This document shows positions 1 through 8,277 of a stretch of 64,000 nt of DNA, piece by piece. Position 1 is the first letter of the stretch, and each line of letters starts with the position of its first letter. A program made the position numbers and the translations under genes. Origin of the DNA: Streptomyces sp. NBC_01445 (GTDB lineage Bacteria > Actinomycetota > Actinomycetes > Streptomycetales > Streptomycetaceae); NCBI RefSeq assembly GCF_035918235.1, contig NZ_CP109485.1:10013001-10077000 (forward strand), in the 5' to 3' direction. The notes under the pieces are model-generated. The model was not told the DNA's origin and did not search any database. It saw only the letters and a list, made by a program, of their open reading frames with translations.

Positions 1-204
1 CGATGACGAGGCGGCGAAGAATTGGTCGCCCCTGACAATGGCCGCGGCGAATTGTTCCGGCGTGATCGAGGGGGCGTAGGAGAGGACGGTCTGCTCGAAG
101 TCGGCTCGTGGGTTCCACCGGCCGCCAATTGGCCGCATCAGCACGCCGCCTGAGTCGAAGAGAACAGCACGGAGATCTTCAGGGGTGGATGGTCGTGTCG
201 TCAC
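1..204 (-). CDS. HAD-family hydrolase, N-terminal part (runs off window)
   Basis: Read on the minus strand from a GTG at 204, the frame stays open to the window edge (68 codons). Residues 13-20 read AVLFDSGGVL, the HAD motif I region with the nucleophilic Asp, followed by a plausible cap region. The second motif-I Asp is replaced by Gly (D-S-G-G). This is common in YihX/epoxide-hydrolase-N-type HAD proteins and does not by itself mean loss of function. HAD enzymes of this kind are small cytosolic phosphatases or dehalogenases. The substrate cannot be inferred. The stop codon and motifs II-IV lie outside the window, so intactness is unknown. Confidence 0.6.
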   Translation of the reverse strand, partial: MTTRPSTPEDLRAVLFDSGGVLMRPIGGRWNPRADFEQTVLSYAPSITPEQFAAAIVRGDQFFAASSS

Positions 205-298
205 CCGCCCAGTCTGGTGACCGGACGCCCCGCTGGTCGCAGAAACGGCGCCCACTGGCATATGCCGCAGGTTGAGTTGCCTGCACTCTCTTGAGACA

Positions 299-954
299 TC
301 ATGCAGGTAACCGTCTCAGCCAAGTCCGGGCACCGTAGGTCAGGGGACCGCCTTGCCCAGGCCTATCTGAGAGTTCGTGGCTGTAGCCCTCCGTCGGCAC
401 GACTCCGGGGCTGATGATGTTGAAGCGGATGCGCCGGTCCTTCAGGTCGGTCGTCCAGCTGCGTGCCAGGGAGCGGACTGCTGCCTTCGTGGAGGCGTGG
501 ACAGCGAAGCCGGGAAGTCCCATGTCGGGGGTGATCGAGGCGTTGAGCGTGATGGTGGCCCCGTCACGCAGGACACCCAGCGGGCTCTGCACCGTGAGGA
601 TGACTCCCTTGATGTTGATGCCGAGTTCGCTGGCGATCTGCTCGTCGGTCAGTTCCGCCAGGGGTGGGGCGTGGCCGCCGCCCGCATTCGCGAAGAGGAC
701 GTCCAGCAGGCCGTGTTCGGCCTTGATGGTGTCGGCGACGCGCTGCATGTCGCTCTTGCTGGTGACGTCGGCCTGGATGCCCCTGACGGATGAGCCGAGC
801 CTCTCGGCGGCGGCGTCAAGTACGTCCTTGCGGCGGCCGGTGATCTAGACGAAGGCGCCCTCGTCGATCAGTCGCTGGGCGGCGCCGAAACCGAGACCGG
901 TGGTGTGCCTCCGGTGACCAGGGCGATGCGTCCCTTGTGTGCCTGCGTTGTCAT
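299..954 (-). pseudogene. short-chain dehydrogenase/reductase pseudogene
   Basis: From an ATG at 954 the frame starts like an SDR (MTTQAHKGRIALVTGG). A 2-nt excess in the glycine-rich loop (ACACCACC near 913) shifts it, and an in-frame TAG follows at 845-847 inside the otherwise normal strand-2 segment (V-stop-ITGRR). The rest is a good SDR core, with FANAGGG, the NIKG segment, a Y(V/H)ASTKAA active-site helix and ISPGVVPTEG. The C-terminus departs from the family after the SPG motif and lacks the usual LAS...VDGG end. Frameshift, stop and lost tail together make this a decayed gene. The closest intact relative in the window is the SDR at 49445. Confidence 0.8.
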
Positions 955-1070
955 GCCTTCTTCTCCGGTGGCGCTTGTTCCCTGACGAAGCGCCTGCGTG
1001 GCGCTTCGTCAGGGGAGGTGTGGTGCGTGCGTTGGCTTGCCGTGCCGGGGACTGGGCACGGGGCGCAGTG

Positions 1071-1262
1071 TTACCGGTTGATGGGTTTCTGCTGCGCTGC
1101 CGTGTAGCGCTCGCCCTGGATATGGATCCGGTCCAGGGCGGCCTCGATCCGCTTCAGGTCCTCGGCGGTCAGCTCGACGGCGTCCGCGCCGATGTTCTCC
1201 TCCAGGTGGTGCAGCTTGGTCGTGCCCGGGATCGGGGCGATCCACGGGTTCTGGGCGAGTCG
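1071..1262 (-). pseudogene. aldo/keto reductase C-terminal fragment
   Basis: Minus-strand residues LAQNPWIAPIPGTTK, then LEENIGADAVELTAEDL, match the C-terminal barrel end of bacterial aldo/keto reductases, where the PIPGT segment lines the NADP site. Everything N-terminal to LAQ is missing, because the homology stops where the HEAT-repeat reading frame begins on the other strand. The stop codon is at 1071-1073. It is a remnant and cannot fold into an enzyme. With the SDR pseudogene next to it, it suggests a former oxidoreductase cluster. Confidence 0.75.
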
Positions 1263-2225
1263 GCCCGCGAAGCCCTTGCCGCCTACATCACCGCCCTCCA
1301 TACCGCCCACGGCCCCGACGTCTGGACCACGCCCAAAACCCTGCTACGCCGCGCCTACCAGGAAGCCATCATGGCCTTGGCACGTCTGGGCGATCTGCGT
1401 GCCCTTCCGACCCTGCTGACGGCGCTCGACAGCGACAACGACACCTGGCGTGCTGTGCAGGTCGCCGCTCACCTACGACTGGCCACCGCCGAGCTGGTGC
1501 CGCGGCTCTCCCGGCTTCTGGCCGATGCCGACTTCTCCGGACAGTGGTCCGACATGAGCGCTGGGGCCCTGATATCCGCCCTGGCCGAACTGGGCGACTC
1601 TGCCGCTGTGTCGGTGCTCGTGCACGCCGTCATCGCCGCCGTCGAACACGAGCAGGGACACACAGCCGCCTCGGCACTCAAGGCCCTTGCCTCTGTTGGC
1701 CTCCGGGCCGCGTCTGCCCTTCACGCGATCCGTCCGCTGGCCGACGCACAGAACGTGAACGTCCGTGCCGCCGCCACGGCCACGGTATGGGAGCTCGAAC
1801 GCGATCCAGAGCAGGCCGTGCCACGGCTGGAAGCCCTGCTCGACACCGCCTGCAGCCACGATGCGGCAGACACCTTGGGCCGGATCGGTTCGCCCGCACG
1901 CGCTGTGCTGCCGCACCTTCGGGAGATGATGATTGCCGGATACGAATGGACCCGAGTGCACGCCGCAGCAGCGCTGTGGGACATCGCAGGCGAGGCCGAA
2001 GTCGAGCCCGTAGTGCAGACGCTGCTGACGGCATGGGAGGCCAACGATGCCACCTCGAACCATGTCCTGGTCTGCCTGAACCGGATGGGGCCTGCTGTCG
2101 CACCGGCCCTGCCCCGCATCCAGGAGGAACTCGCACGGAGCCGCCGCAGTGGCCGTTTTGCCAGCATGTCCAATGACGAGGAACTCCAGCGCGCCTGCCG
2201 GGCCATCCTGATCCGACTCGTCTGA
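1263..2225 (+). pseudogene. HEAT-repeat protein, 5'-truncated
   Basis: About 320 residues of tandem alpha-helical HEAT-type repeats with recurring A-L-x-x-L-x-x-L-G-D and V-R-A-A-A-A-x-x-L-W patterns, for example around 1380-1420, 1560-1620 and 1900-2000. They end at TGA 2223-2225. Such repeats make curved protein-binding solenoids. No proper start exists: the frame is open back to an ATG at 939, but that stretch is antisense to the aldo/keto reductase fragment. The 5' end was therefore replaced by a recombination junction near 1263. The fused 428-codon frame is probably fortuitous. Confidence 0.65.
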
Positions 2226-2701
2226 CCTCGAACTCAAGTACGTCGGGGGCGGCCCGGTCCCGCCTCGGGCCGCCCCTCAGCGGGCAAGTGCCATCCGCGA
2301 TGCACATTCAGTGCCAACTGGCCCGCGAACACATGGCCGTTCCATCTGCTCAAAGCTCGGTGCAGGTGTCAGGCAGCTCGAAAAGTCGCAGCGCGATAGT
2401 TGGCCTTACGTTCCTGGGACGGGATTGCCGAGCCCTTCGGATGGTTGGGCCGCCCAGGGGCGCCGGGTGTCGCTTTGAGTCGGCTGCCGTCCGTGGCTGC
2501 AGTGGCTTAGCCGCCCGGCGCCGCACGACGACCCAGCCGCCAGATTGGAAAGTACGACAAAGATCGCTGCGTAAGGCCACGCCGGCGCGCTCGCCTGCGG
2601 CAGACCTGCAGAGTGGCGGCAGGTTGGAGCTGGTCAGGTCGATTCTCGGGTTCTACGCCGTTCGCGATGACGGGGCCTCGGCGTACGCAGCGCCCCGGAA
2701 G
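2226..2701. other. no recognisable gene
   Basis: Short open frames exist on both strands but none shows a known motif or a ribosome-binding site. The base composition is less codon-biased than in the flanking genes. I see nothing that can be supported here. Confidence 0.5.
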
Positions 2702-3913
2702 TCAGGTACCGATTCCGCTCACCCTCCCGAGGGTTCCAGTCGCGCGGTGCACGAAGGAGGTCGGCCCAAGGCCCTCTGCCCTGACCAGGTAGGAGACTGG
2801 CGAGTCGGCCAGGATTTGATCGCGTGTTTGTGCCGTCACCTGACGCAGGGTTACCAAGCCGAGTGCGAGCGAACCGGCGGTGACATAGGGCATGTTGGCG
2901 GCTACACCTCCGATAGCTGCCCAGGCCGGCAGCTGTGCCTGGACGTTCATGACGCCGAGGCCGGCGCCGAACTTCAGCCCTCTGATGGCGGCCTTGAGGT
3001 CGCGCAGAGGCTGGTCGAACCGCTTCCTTTTCATGTCCCTTACATGGGCGGAGAGGATGCCCGGGTCGCTCACCTGCAGCAGTTCCTCGCGTAGGTCCGC
3101 GGCTGCCTCCGTCAGCAGATCGGTGAACCTGTCGAACTCGGATGCATATCTGGTCCGCAGCTCGACGATTTTCTCCACCGGGGCCTCGGCGATTGCTTCA
3201 GGAACGGGTAGCTCGGCCGCGAGTATCCCGAGGGTGGAGGTCGGCGACACCCCGTGAGGGTGCCAGTCGAAGAGCGCCGCGGCGATGCGCTGGGAATCCC
3301 AGTCGTGGAGCGTCTGCTGTACGCCGCTCTGGTCGGTCAGCGGCGTCAGATTGTTGCGCTTCGCCAGTTCTTCGGTGAGCGCCAGTTTGTATACCCAGGC
3401 CAGTTTGGGGTCCATGGACATCCAGGGGGCTTCGACGCTGCCGGAGCCGAGGGTGGGCCGCCAGGTGTTCAGGCCGAGCCCGGCATCGAGCATCGCTTGG
3501 CGCAGGTCGGGGGCGATCTCGCCCCAGTGGACTTCGACCAGGCTCGTTCCTTCCGGCCTACGTCGCCAGAGCTCTGCAGACGTGACATACCGATTGACCA
3601 GGCGCCACTCGGGGTTGTTGCCGGCGGCGTCGTCGATCTCCTCGGGCGTTACGCCGAAGTTGCGCTGCAGTTGATCCAGATTGTCGTGGATCACGCCGAT
3701 GAAGCGAGCGGCGATGGCCTGGGCGGCTTCCTTCGGGTTGACAGGGATCAGGAAATCGAGGCCGTCTGCCAGGGCCTGCACTGTCGCCCCGTCGTGGACC
3801 GGATAGTCGGGCGAGACCACCCGGGCGATCTGGGGCCAGTACAGGGCGGTGGTCTTCAGCCAGGTGTCGTCACGGAAGTGAACATACGGAAAGTAGAGCC
3901 CTATCCGCCCCAT
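2702..3913 (-). CDS. DUF6236 family protein
   Basis: A 403-residue protein that opens with MGRIGLYFPYVHFRDDTWLK, the hallmark start of the actinobacterial DUF6236 family. It continues with YWPQIARVVSPDYPVHD, also typical. Residues about 320-360 are glycine/alanine-rich and could be a membrane-associated or helical hairpin segment, and the preceding 60 residues look coiled-coil-like (EFDRFTDLLTEAAADLREELL). No catalytic motif is visible. No molecular function is established for the family. The ATG at 3913 fits the family start. The gene stands alone, and TnpB element copy 1 ends 82 bp upstream of its start, so its native promoter may have been displaced. Confidence 0.75.
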   Translation of the reverse strand: MGRIGLYFPYVHFRDDTWLKTTALYWPQIARVVSPDYPVHDGATVQALADGLDFLIPVNPKEAAQAIAARFIGVIHDNLDQLQRNFGVTPEEIDDAAGNNPEWRLVNRYVTSAELWRRRPEGTSLVEVHWGEIAPDLRQAMLDAGLGLNTWRPTLGSGSVEAPWMSMDPKLAWVYKLALTEELAKRNNLTPLTDQSGVQQTLHDWDSQRIAAALFDWHPHGVSPTSTLGILAAELPVPEAIAEAPVEKIVELRTRYASEFDRFTDLLTEAAADLREELLQVSDPGILSAHVRDMKRKRFDQPLRDLKAAIRGLKFGAGLGVMNVQAQLPAWAAIGGVAANMPYVTAGSLALGLVTLRQVTAQTRDQILADSPVSYLVRAEGLGPTSFVHRATGTLGRVSGIGT

Positions 3914-3994
3914 GTTGCCCCATCCGGCAGCTACTTCGTCTTAACCGATCGACCGGTCACCGTCAATCATGCCCTCAGTTCTCACTGCCATCAG

Positions 3995-5248
3995 TCAACC
4001 ACCCGGGACGAAAAGTCCTGGGCTTGCACAACGGGCGCCACTGGCTGTGGTGCTGCGTTTGCGTCCTGTCCCACGCCCGGTGTTCGGGGGCGGGTCTGGG
4101 GCGGTTGACTGCGCCCCGCGTCGCCACAACTCTTCCGCACGGTGGCGGATGTTGCGGGAGCCGTTCCAGTCCGCGTGTGCAACGAATCCGCAGGACCGGC
4201 ATACGAAGCGGGCCTGACTGGCCCGGTTCGCCTTGTCGATGTGCCCGCACTGGGCGCAGGTGCGGGAGGTGTACGCCGGATTGACGTGCACCACCGGCAC
4301 CCCCGCCTTGCGGGCCTTGTACGCGATGAACTCTCCGAGCTGGGCAAAAGCCCAGGAGGAGTGGGTGGCCCGTTGGGGCTTGCGAAGCCGTACCCGTGCG
4401 CGGATGCCCGTGAGGTCTTCCAGGGCGATTCCGCGACCGGTGCGTTCTGCCTCGGCCACCACATGTTTCGCGATCTTGTGGTTGATGTCCCGCACCCGCC
4501 GCGCCTCCTTACGGCGCCGCTTCTTCAGGCGCCGTTTGGCGGACGGGGTGTTCTTGCGCTGGAGTTTCATACGCAGGGTGCGTTCGCGCAGACGCCCGCG
4601 ATTCAGCCGGCGCCCGGCCATGATCTGACCGTCCGAGGTGGTCGCGATGTTCACGATCCCCAGATCGATCCCCAGGAACTGGGTGACGGTGGTGTTGAGT
4701 TCGGCCTCGGGGACCTCGCAGGTGGCGATCAGGAACCACATGCCGTCGCGGAACAGCAGGTCGGACTCGCCCCTGCGGCACAGGGCCAAGCGGGCCAAAT
4801 GATCGGGGGCGGCAGTGAACGCCACCTGCTTCATCCGGCCCGACAGCGTCCAGAGCGACACCGTGCGCTGCGTGTACTGCCAGGACAGCATCCGGTCGTC
4901 ATACGGCTGCGCGCCCTCAGGCCGAAAGGCGATCGACTTCTCGACTGCCCGCCGGTAACGCTGCGAGCCCGGCTTGCCGAGATTCCCGGCCGTCAGGTTC
5001 GCCCTCAACGTGCGGTAGGCATCGCAGGTCTTCTTGATGACGTGCTGGGCGGCCTGCGCTCCCAGGCTCCAGCGGTCCTTGACCGCCGTGTAGGTGTGCT
5101 CGCGCAGGGCGAAGTTGCGCTTGATGTCCTTCTCGAACGCCACGGACGACACCCACGTCGCGGCCTCGTTGCAGGCCTTCAGGGTTGCCTCAAGTGCCGC
5201 CGCCTGCACGGGCGTCGGCAGGAGTTTCACCTGCACGGTCAACTTCAC
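3995..5248 (-). CDS. tnpB: TnpB (OrfB) RNA-guided nuclease of IS605-type element, copy 1
   Basis: A 417-residue TnpB from the GTG at 5248; the segment KLTVQVKLLPTPVQ matches the family start. It has the N-terminal helix-turn-helix, then a RuvC-like nuclease. The acidic residues are visible in GIDLGIVNIA, in the Glu of ALEDLTGI and in the Asp of HADWNGSRNI. A four-Cys zinc ribbon (CAQCGH, CRSCGF) interrupts the last part. All catalytic residues are present. TnpB proteins are known to use an RNA from the element right end to cut DNA next to a short TAM, which preserves the element. Unlike copies 2 and 3, the protein runs about 30 residues past GAQSTAP and stops in the last bases of the element. 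Confidence 0.9.
   Translation of the reverse strand: MKLTVQVKLLPTPVQAAALEATLKACNEAATWVSSVAFEKDIKRNFALREHTYTAVKDRWSLGAQAAQHVIKKTCDAYRTLRANLTAGNLGKPGSQRYRRAVEKSIAFRPEGAQPYDDRMLSWQYTQRTVSLWTLSGRMKQVAFTAAPDHLARLALCRRGESDLLFRDGMWFLIATCEVPEAELNTTVTQFLGIDLGIVNIATTSDGQIMAGRRLNRGRLRERTLRMKLQRKNTPSAKRRLKKRRRKEARRVRDINHKIAKHVVAEAERTGRGIALEDLTGIRARVRLRKPQRATHSSWAFAQLGEFIAYKARKAGVPVVHVNPAYTSRTCAQCGHIDKANRASQARFVCRSCGFVAHADWNGSRNIRHRAEELWRRGAQSTAPDPPPNTGRGTGRKRSTTASGARCASPGLFVPGG
4002..4022 (-). ncRNA. right-end hairpin / presumptive omega-RNA 3' part, copy 1
   Basis: An imperfect 8-bp stem (CCCGGGAC / GTCCTGGG) with loop GAAAA lies just inside the right end. The equivalent hairpin sits at the same place in copies 2 and 3. 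In studied TnpB systems the guide RNA is transcribed through the right end into the flanking DNA. This assignment is by position only. Confidence 0.4.
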
Positions 5249-5431
5249 GGCCGTGACGTTACCTGCCGCCTGACGTACCGGCATTCGAACAGCGCACATT
5301 CCTCACCGGGCACTCCGACCCGGTCTCTTGCGGGCGCTCCGCGCCCGCTGCCGTGGCGATGCTCCGCATCGCCATCACCGGATGCGATTCCCCCCGGGGG
5401 TAACCTCCCAGGGTTCCTCGCAAGAACACGC

Positions 5432-5705
5432 TGAAGTTCCACAGTGAGGGTTGAAGCGCTGATGTCCTGCTGTGGGGGCCGAAAGTCTTTCGCCGCCGCC
5501 CCGCAAAGATGCGATCAGTCGTAGCGCGATGATGCGCTCAAACTTCGATGGCACACGCTCAAGATTCGCTTTCACAGGACACTGCGCCGATGGCCCTGTG
5601 TGATGGCGAGAACGCCTTGAAGGTCAGCCTAGGCGCTCGCTCTTCTCTAGGGAGAAGGCCGTCTGAGCAGGTAGCTACTCACACCGCGCACCCCTGTCGG
5701 CGGCG
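5432..5705. other. intergenic, no gene seen
   Basis: This is host sequence upstream of the copy 1 left end. The first four bases form the presumed target/TAM (TTCA on the minus strand). No coding or RNA motif was recognised in the rest. Confidence 0.5.
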
Positions 5706-6104
5706 CTACCTGACGCGTGTCACCGTCACCATGGTGTGCCGGGTCGTCCCCGCTAAGACCTCCACCACGAGGCAGTGGCTGGTCGTCACGTAAGCCTCGC
5801 CGGCCGACGTCCGAGCCCTGCGCCCCGGCCCCGCGTCGAGGCCATGCCGGGCGATTTCCGCAGCGACAGAAGCTATCAGCGCCTGCGACAGCACGCGGCT
5901 CCCGTCCGGCAGCAGGACCGCCACACGGTGAGGCCGGGATGCCGGGCCGACGTAACCGACAACGTCGGCGTCGACGGTGTCCGATGCCGCACCTTCTTCC
6001 AGATCCGCCCGGCCCGGTACGGGGACGTGGCGCGCTTGCACACGACGCCCTCGACGCCGTGGTTGTTTACGCAGTGGGTGTGTCCCGTACTGGTCGCGTC
6101 TCAT
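5706..6104 (-). CDS. hypothetical protein, possibly a degraded gene
   Basis: The minus-strand frame encodes a plausible folded C-terminal part (VGYVGPASRPHRVAVLLPDG, then ALIASVAAEIARHGLD, then a beta-rich end VVEVLAGTTRHTMVTVTRVR). The first 40 residues are Arg/Pro-rich and look non-native. No family was recognised. The start is uncertain and the 5' half may be out of frame. Confidence 0.3.
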   Translation of the reverse strand: MRRDQYGTHPLRKQPRRRGRRVQARHVPVPGRADLEEGAASDTVDADVVGYVGPASRPHRVAVLLPDGSRVLSQALIASVAAEIARHGLDAGPGRRARTSAGEAYVTTSHCLVVEVLAGTTRHTMVTVTRVR

Positions 6105-6286
6105 TGAGTTGGATCAGCGCGGGATCCGATGTCCCGCTGAGGCGGGAGTTGGTGTCGCTCTGCAGGGCTGCTGGAGGCCGCCGCCTTGGGTGATGTGTCG
6201 AACCGGCGTGTTGTCGCCTGCAGTTGCAGCTGGATGAGCTGCCTGGCCTTTCCCGGCGGACGCTGACACGGGAATACCGGCGCGCA

Positions 6287-6320
6287 CCAAGGTGGCCCGG
6301 CCGGGTCCGGGCCACCTTGG
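6287..6320. terminator. strong hairpin, terminator of the DUF4267 gene
   Basis: A perfect 14-bp inverted repeat (CCAAGGTGGCCCGG) with a 6-nt loop (ccgggt) begins 11 bp downstream of the DUF4267 stop codon. There is no U-tract, as is usual for Streptomyces terminators. Confidence 0.75.
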
Positions 6321-6330
6321 ACCGATGGGA

Positions 6331-6756
6331 TCAGGCGGGCTGTGGGGCGGGCGTCGCCGGAGCGGCCGCGATCTTGCGGGTCTCGCGCATCATCAGCAGG
6401 CCGTTGACCATCATCAGCGTCGCGGTCAGGCCGTGGACGCCGAGCGCGGTGGCCACGGAGCCGTGGTGGGCCAGCACGTTGGTCATGTCGCCGTACGCGG
6501 CGAGGGCTTCCACGAGCAGCGCCCAGCCCAGCGCCCGGCGGTGGCGCGTCACCAGCAGGATGCCCAGGACCAGGGCCATGACGACGTCGCGGATTCCCTT
6601 GATGATCAGGAAGCCGTCACCGTCGCCGGACGGCCAGCTCGGCAGGCCGTAGCCCGGCGCAGTCGTCTCTGGGCTCAGGATGAACTCGGTCCCGAACCAG
6701 AGGATGAAGAGGATGAAGGCGGTGGCCAGGACGGTGTTGATCTTCTTCAGCGACAT
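6331..6756 (-). CDS. DUF4267 small integral membrane protein
   Basis: A 141-residue protein with four hydrophobic segments (about residues 6-26, 50-70, 77-97 and 103-123). The conserved loop FILSPETTAPGYGLP followed by FLIIKGIRDVV is characteristic of DUF4267. It would sit in the cytoplasmic membrane. The family has no assigned biochemical role. Members usually lie next to TetR/MarR regulators or monooxygenases, as here. The ATG at 6756 follows a purine-rich site (GGAGAAGAAC), and upstream frames in phase are Arg/Pro-rich noise. A hairpin terminator follows the stop. Upstream lies a hemerythrin-like remnant. Confidence 0.8.
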   Translation of the reverse strand: MSLKKINTVLATAFILFILWFGTEFILSPETTAPGYGLPSWPSGDGDGFLIIKGIRDVVMALVLGILLVTRHRRALGWALLVEALAAYGDMTNVLAHHGSVATALGVHGLTATLMMVNGLLMMRETRKIAAAPATPAPQPA

Positions 6757-6896
6757 TGTTCTTCTCCATGCGAGTCTTCGTGAGCTTGGTGGAGCCTGGT
6801 GAGTCGTATGGGGCCTGGTCAGACGGCGCGGACGCGGCTGATGCGGCGGGCGTAGCGAGGGCGCCCGATGACGTGTCAGGTGTCGCGTACCGGCTT

Positions 6897-7264
6897 GGGG
6901 AGGGCGGACGGGAGCGTGCGCGCTCGGCCGGGTTCGCCTCCTCCAGGACGAGGCCGACGAGGGTGAGCTTGGGGTGCCCACCAGGTGGTCGCCCAGGGAG
7001 CCCCGTCCCTTTTCGGTGATGTGCTCGGCCGCGAGCGGAAGGAGGGTGGGTCTCCTCGCCGTCGAGGTAATCGAGCAGGACTGCCCGGTGATCGGCGAGG
7101 GTCGCCACGAGGGTGTCGCGCTCGTCGGCTCCGGCGGTGGCCGCCCACGCCGGGACCGCGGCGTCCGGCGTGGTCAGCGTGGCCTCAACGCGCTCGTGCT
7201 GGGCCTGCATACGCAGGACGATGGCCGCCTCCGGATCGACCGGGCAGGAGCCGCGGCCACAGTA
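6897..7264 (-). pseudogene. hemerythrin-like protein remnant, two frameshifts
   Basis: Minus-strand reading gives QAQHERVEATL and VATLADHRAVLLDYLDGEE in one frame. The family continuation LLPLAAEHITEKG...LGDHLVGT appears only in a second frame. KLTLVGLVLEEANPAERA then returns in the first. Two compensating frameshifts therefore interrupt a hemerythrin HHE-type domain, a helical bundle that binds non-haem iron. The N-terminus is cut at 7265, where an IS5-like fragment begins. Sequencing error is possible but less likely given the truncation. Confidence 0.6.
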
Positions 7265-7330
7265 TTTCGGGCCGCCGCGCACCCGCCCGGACCATGTGCT
7301 GGGCGACAAGGGCTACAGCAGCCGTGCTGC
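7265..7330 (+). pseudogene. IS5-family transposase scrap
   Basis: The plus-strand residues RTRPDHVLGDKGYSSRA match the second catalytic-Asp region (A/LGDKGYSS) of IS5-family DDE transposases. Only about 20 codons remain, wedged between the hemerythrin remnant and the monooxygenase gene. The same motif reappears in the remnants near 12540 and 51960. Confidence 0.65.
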
Positions 7331-7343
7331 TACAGCTGTCGTG

Positions 7344-7694
7344 TCATCCGTCGATCTGCTCGAAGATGTGCGGGTACGACACGATGTCGTCTGGGAACTC
7401 GGCCGCCATGCGCTGGAACTCCGGGCTACCGAACGCCGTGGCGAGCGCCTCGGTCGACTCCCAGACCGCGACGTTCATCAGAAGCTGACTGTCCGCCGTT
7501 CCCTTGTGCATCTGCAGGGAGACGAATCCCGGCTGAGCCTTCATGAACTCGGCCTGCCTCCGAAAGAGGGCCAGGAACGCTTCAGCCCTCTCCTTCGGGA
7601 CGAAGAAGGTGTTGGCCAGGACGATGGGCCCGGTCTTCTCCTTGAACTGCGCGAACATCGGCGTGTGCGGGTCGAGACTCTGCAGCTTGGCCAT
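7344..7694 (-). CDS. antibiotic biosynthesis monooxygenase (ABM) domain protein
   Basis: A 116-residue single-domain ABM/dimeric alpha-beta barrel protein. IVLANTFFVPKERAEAFLALF followed by QPGFVSLQMHK and LLMNVAVWES give the ferredoxin-like strands and the conserved W-E-S turn. Family members are cofactor-free quinone-forming monooxygenases (ActVA-Orf6-like) or haem/quinol-handling enzymes. The gene lies 46 bp downstream of the DUF1772/anthrone-oxygenase-like gene on the same strand, and both are probably transcribed together from the TetR-controlled promoter near 8190-8270. Joint oxidation of an aromatic or anthrone-type compound is inferred from this pairing and not shown. Confidence 0.85.
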   Translation of the reverse strand: MAKLQSLDPHTPMFAQFKEKTGPIVLANTFFVPKERAEAFLALFRRQAEFMKAQPGFVSLQMHKGTADSQLLMNVAVWESTEALATAFGSPEFQRMAAEFPDDIVSYPHIFEQIDG

Positions 7695-7740
7695 TTTCGG
7701 TACTTCCTCTCCGCTGTCGGTTCAGTGGGTGGTGGGCGGC

Positions 7741-8187
7741 TCAGGTGAGGGCGGCGACCAGCAGGGCGAAGGCGGCGATGATGACGGCGACGCGGACGTA
7801 GTGGAAGCGGTCCCAGCGGTTCATCTGCTCCTTCCAGTCGGCGGGCCGGTTGTCAGGGGTCCACGTCTTGCCCCGGTTGTTGATCGGGACGAGCAGCAGG
7901 ATCGACATGACCACGCTGAGGATCAGCAGCGCGCCGGCGGTGACGACGAGGCCGGTGCCGTTGTGGTGCCATCCGGCGACGGCCCAGACCGCGACGAGGA
8001 CGAGCGAGCCGATGTACCAGAACGGCATCACGGCGCCGAGCATCCGGCCCCCGTGGGCCCGGCCGAGTTGGCCGCTGTCCTCCGGGAGTGCGTTGAAGAT
8101 CCGGTTCATGACGAAGGCGACGGAGAACTCCACCCCCACCATCACGCCGACGACCACGGTGGTGACGATCTCAAGTGCGTTGAGCAT
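7741..8187 (-). CDS. DUF1772 (anthrone oxygenase-like) membrane protein
   Basis: A 148-residue membrane protein with four predicted transmembrane helices (about residues 2-27, 52-72, 80-101 and 127-147). It has the family pattern GVMVGVEFSVAFVMNRIF at the start and WDRFHYVRVA before the last helix. DUF1772 includes fungal anthrone oxygenases and many bacterial membrane proteins of unknown role. The ATG at 8187 follows AGGGGTAG, and the longer in-phase frame upstream crosses the promoter and is discarded. The gene is divergent from a TetR repressor, with two identical-core palindromes between them, so it is very likely derepressed by that regulator. Confidence 0.8.
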   Translation of the reverse strand: MLNALEIVTTVVVGVMVGVEFSVAFVMNRIFNALPEDSGQLGRAHGGRMLGAVMPFWYIGSLVLVAVWAVAGWHHNGTGLVVTAGALLILSVVMSILLLVPINNRGKTWTPDNRPADWKEQMNRWDRFHYVRVAVIIAAFALLVAALT

Positions 8188-8204
8188 GACTACCCCTCTG
8201 GGAT

Positions 8205-8217
8205 CTAGCATCGCTAG
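8205..8217. promoter_or_regulatory. TetR operator site 1
   Basis: A perfect 13-bp palindrome CTAGC-ATC-GCTAG lies 18 bp upstream of the DUF1772 start. The same arms occur in site 2. The position between divergent genes, one encoding a TetR protein, supports an operator. Confidence 0.7.
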
Positions 8218-8255
8218 GTGATGGGGCAACGCTAGTACTGTCGCCGCTTGCTTGT

Positions 8256-8268
8256 CTAGCGGTGCTAG
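8256..8268. promoter_or_regulatory. TetR operator site 2
   Basis: A perfect 13-bp palindrome CTAGC-GGT-GCTAG lies 10 bp upstream of the tetR start, so binding would also repress tetR itself. An extra half site GCTAG occurs at 8231-8235. Centre-to-centre spacing from site 1 is 51 bp. Confidence 0.7.
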
Positions 8269-8277
8269 GATCGAATC

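Larger units (their letters stand above)
3995..5431 (-). mobile_element. IS200/IS605-superfamily TnpB-only element, copy 1
   Basis: Boundaries were set by comparison with copies 2 and 3. The left end starts directly after host TTCA (tgaa at 5432-5435 on the plus strand), and the right end finishes with ...GTTGA at 3995-3999 after a terminal hairpin. The length is 1437 bp. Only tnpB is present, with no Y1 HUH transposase (TnpA), so movement would need TnpA in trans (IS1341-like organisation). The left-end sequence near 5411-5431 (gttcctcgcaagaa) is shared with the other copies. Copy 1 is the most diverged of the three. Confidence 0.8.

Noticed and set aside
2288..3094. 268-codon plus-strand frame
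   Set aside because: It overlaps the DUF6236 gene antisense and has no motif; third-position GC follows the other strand.
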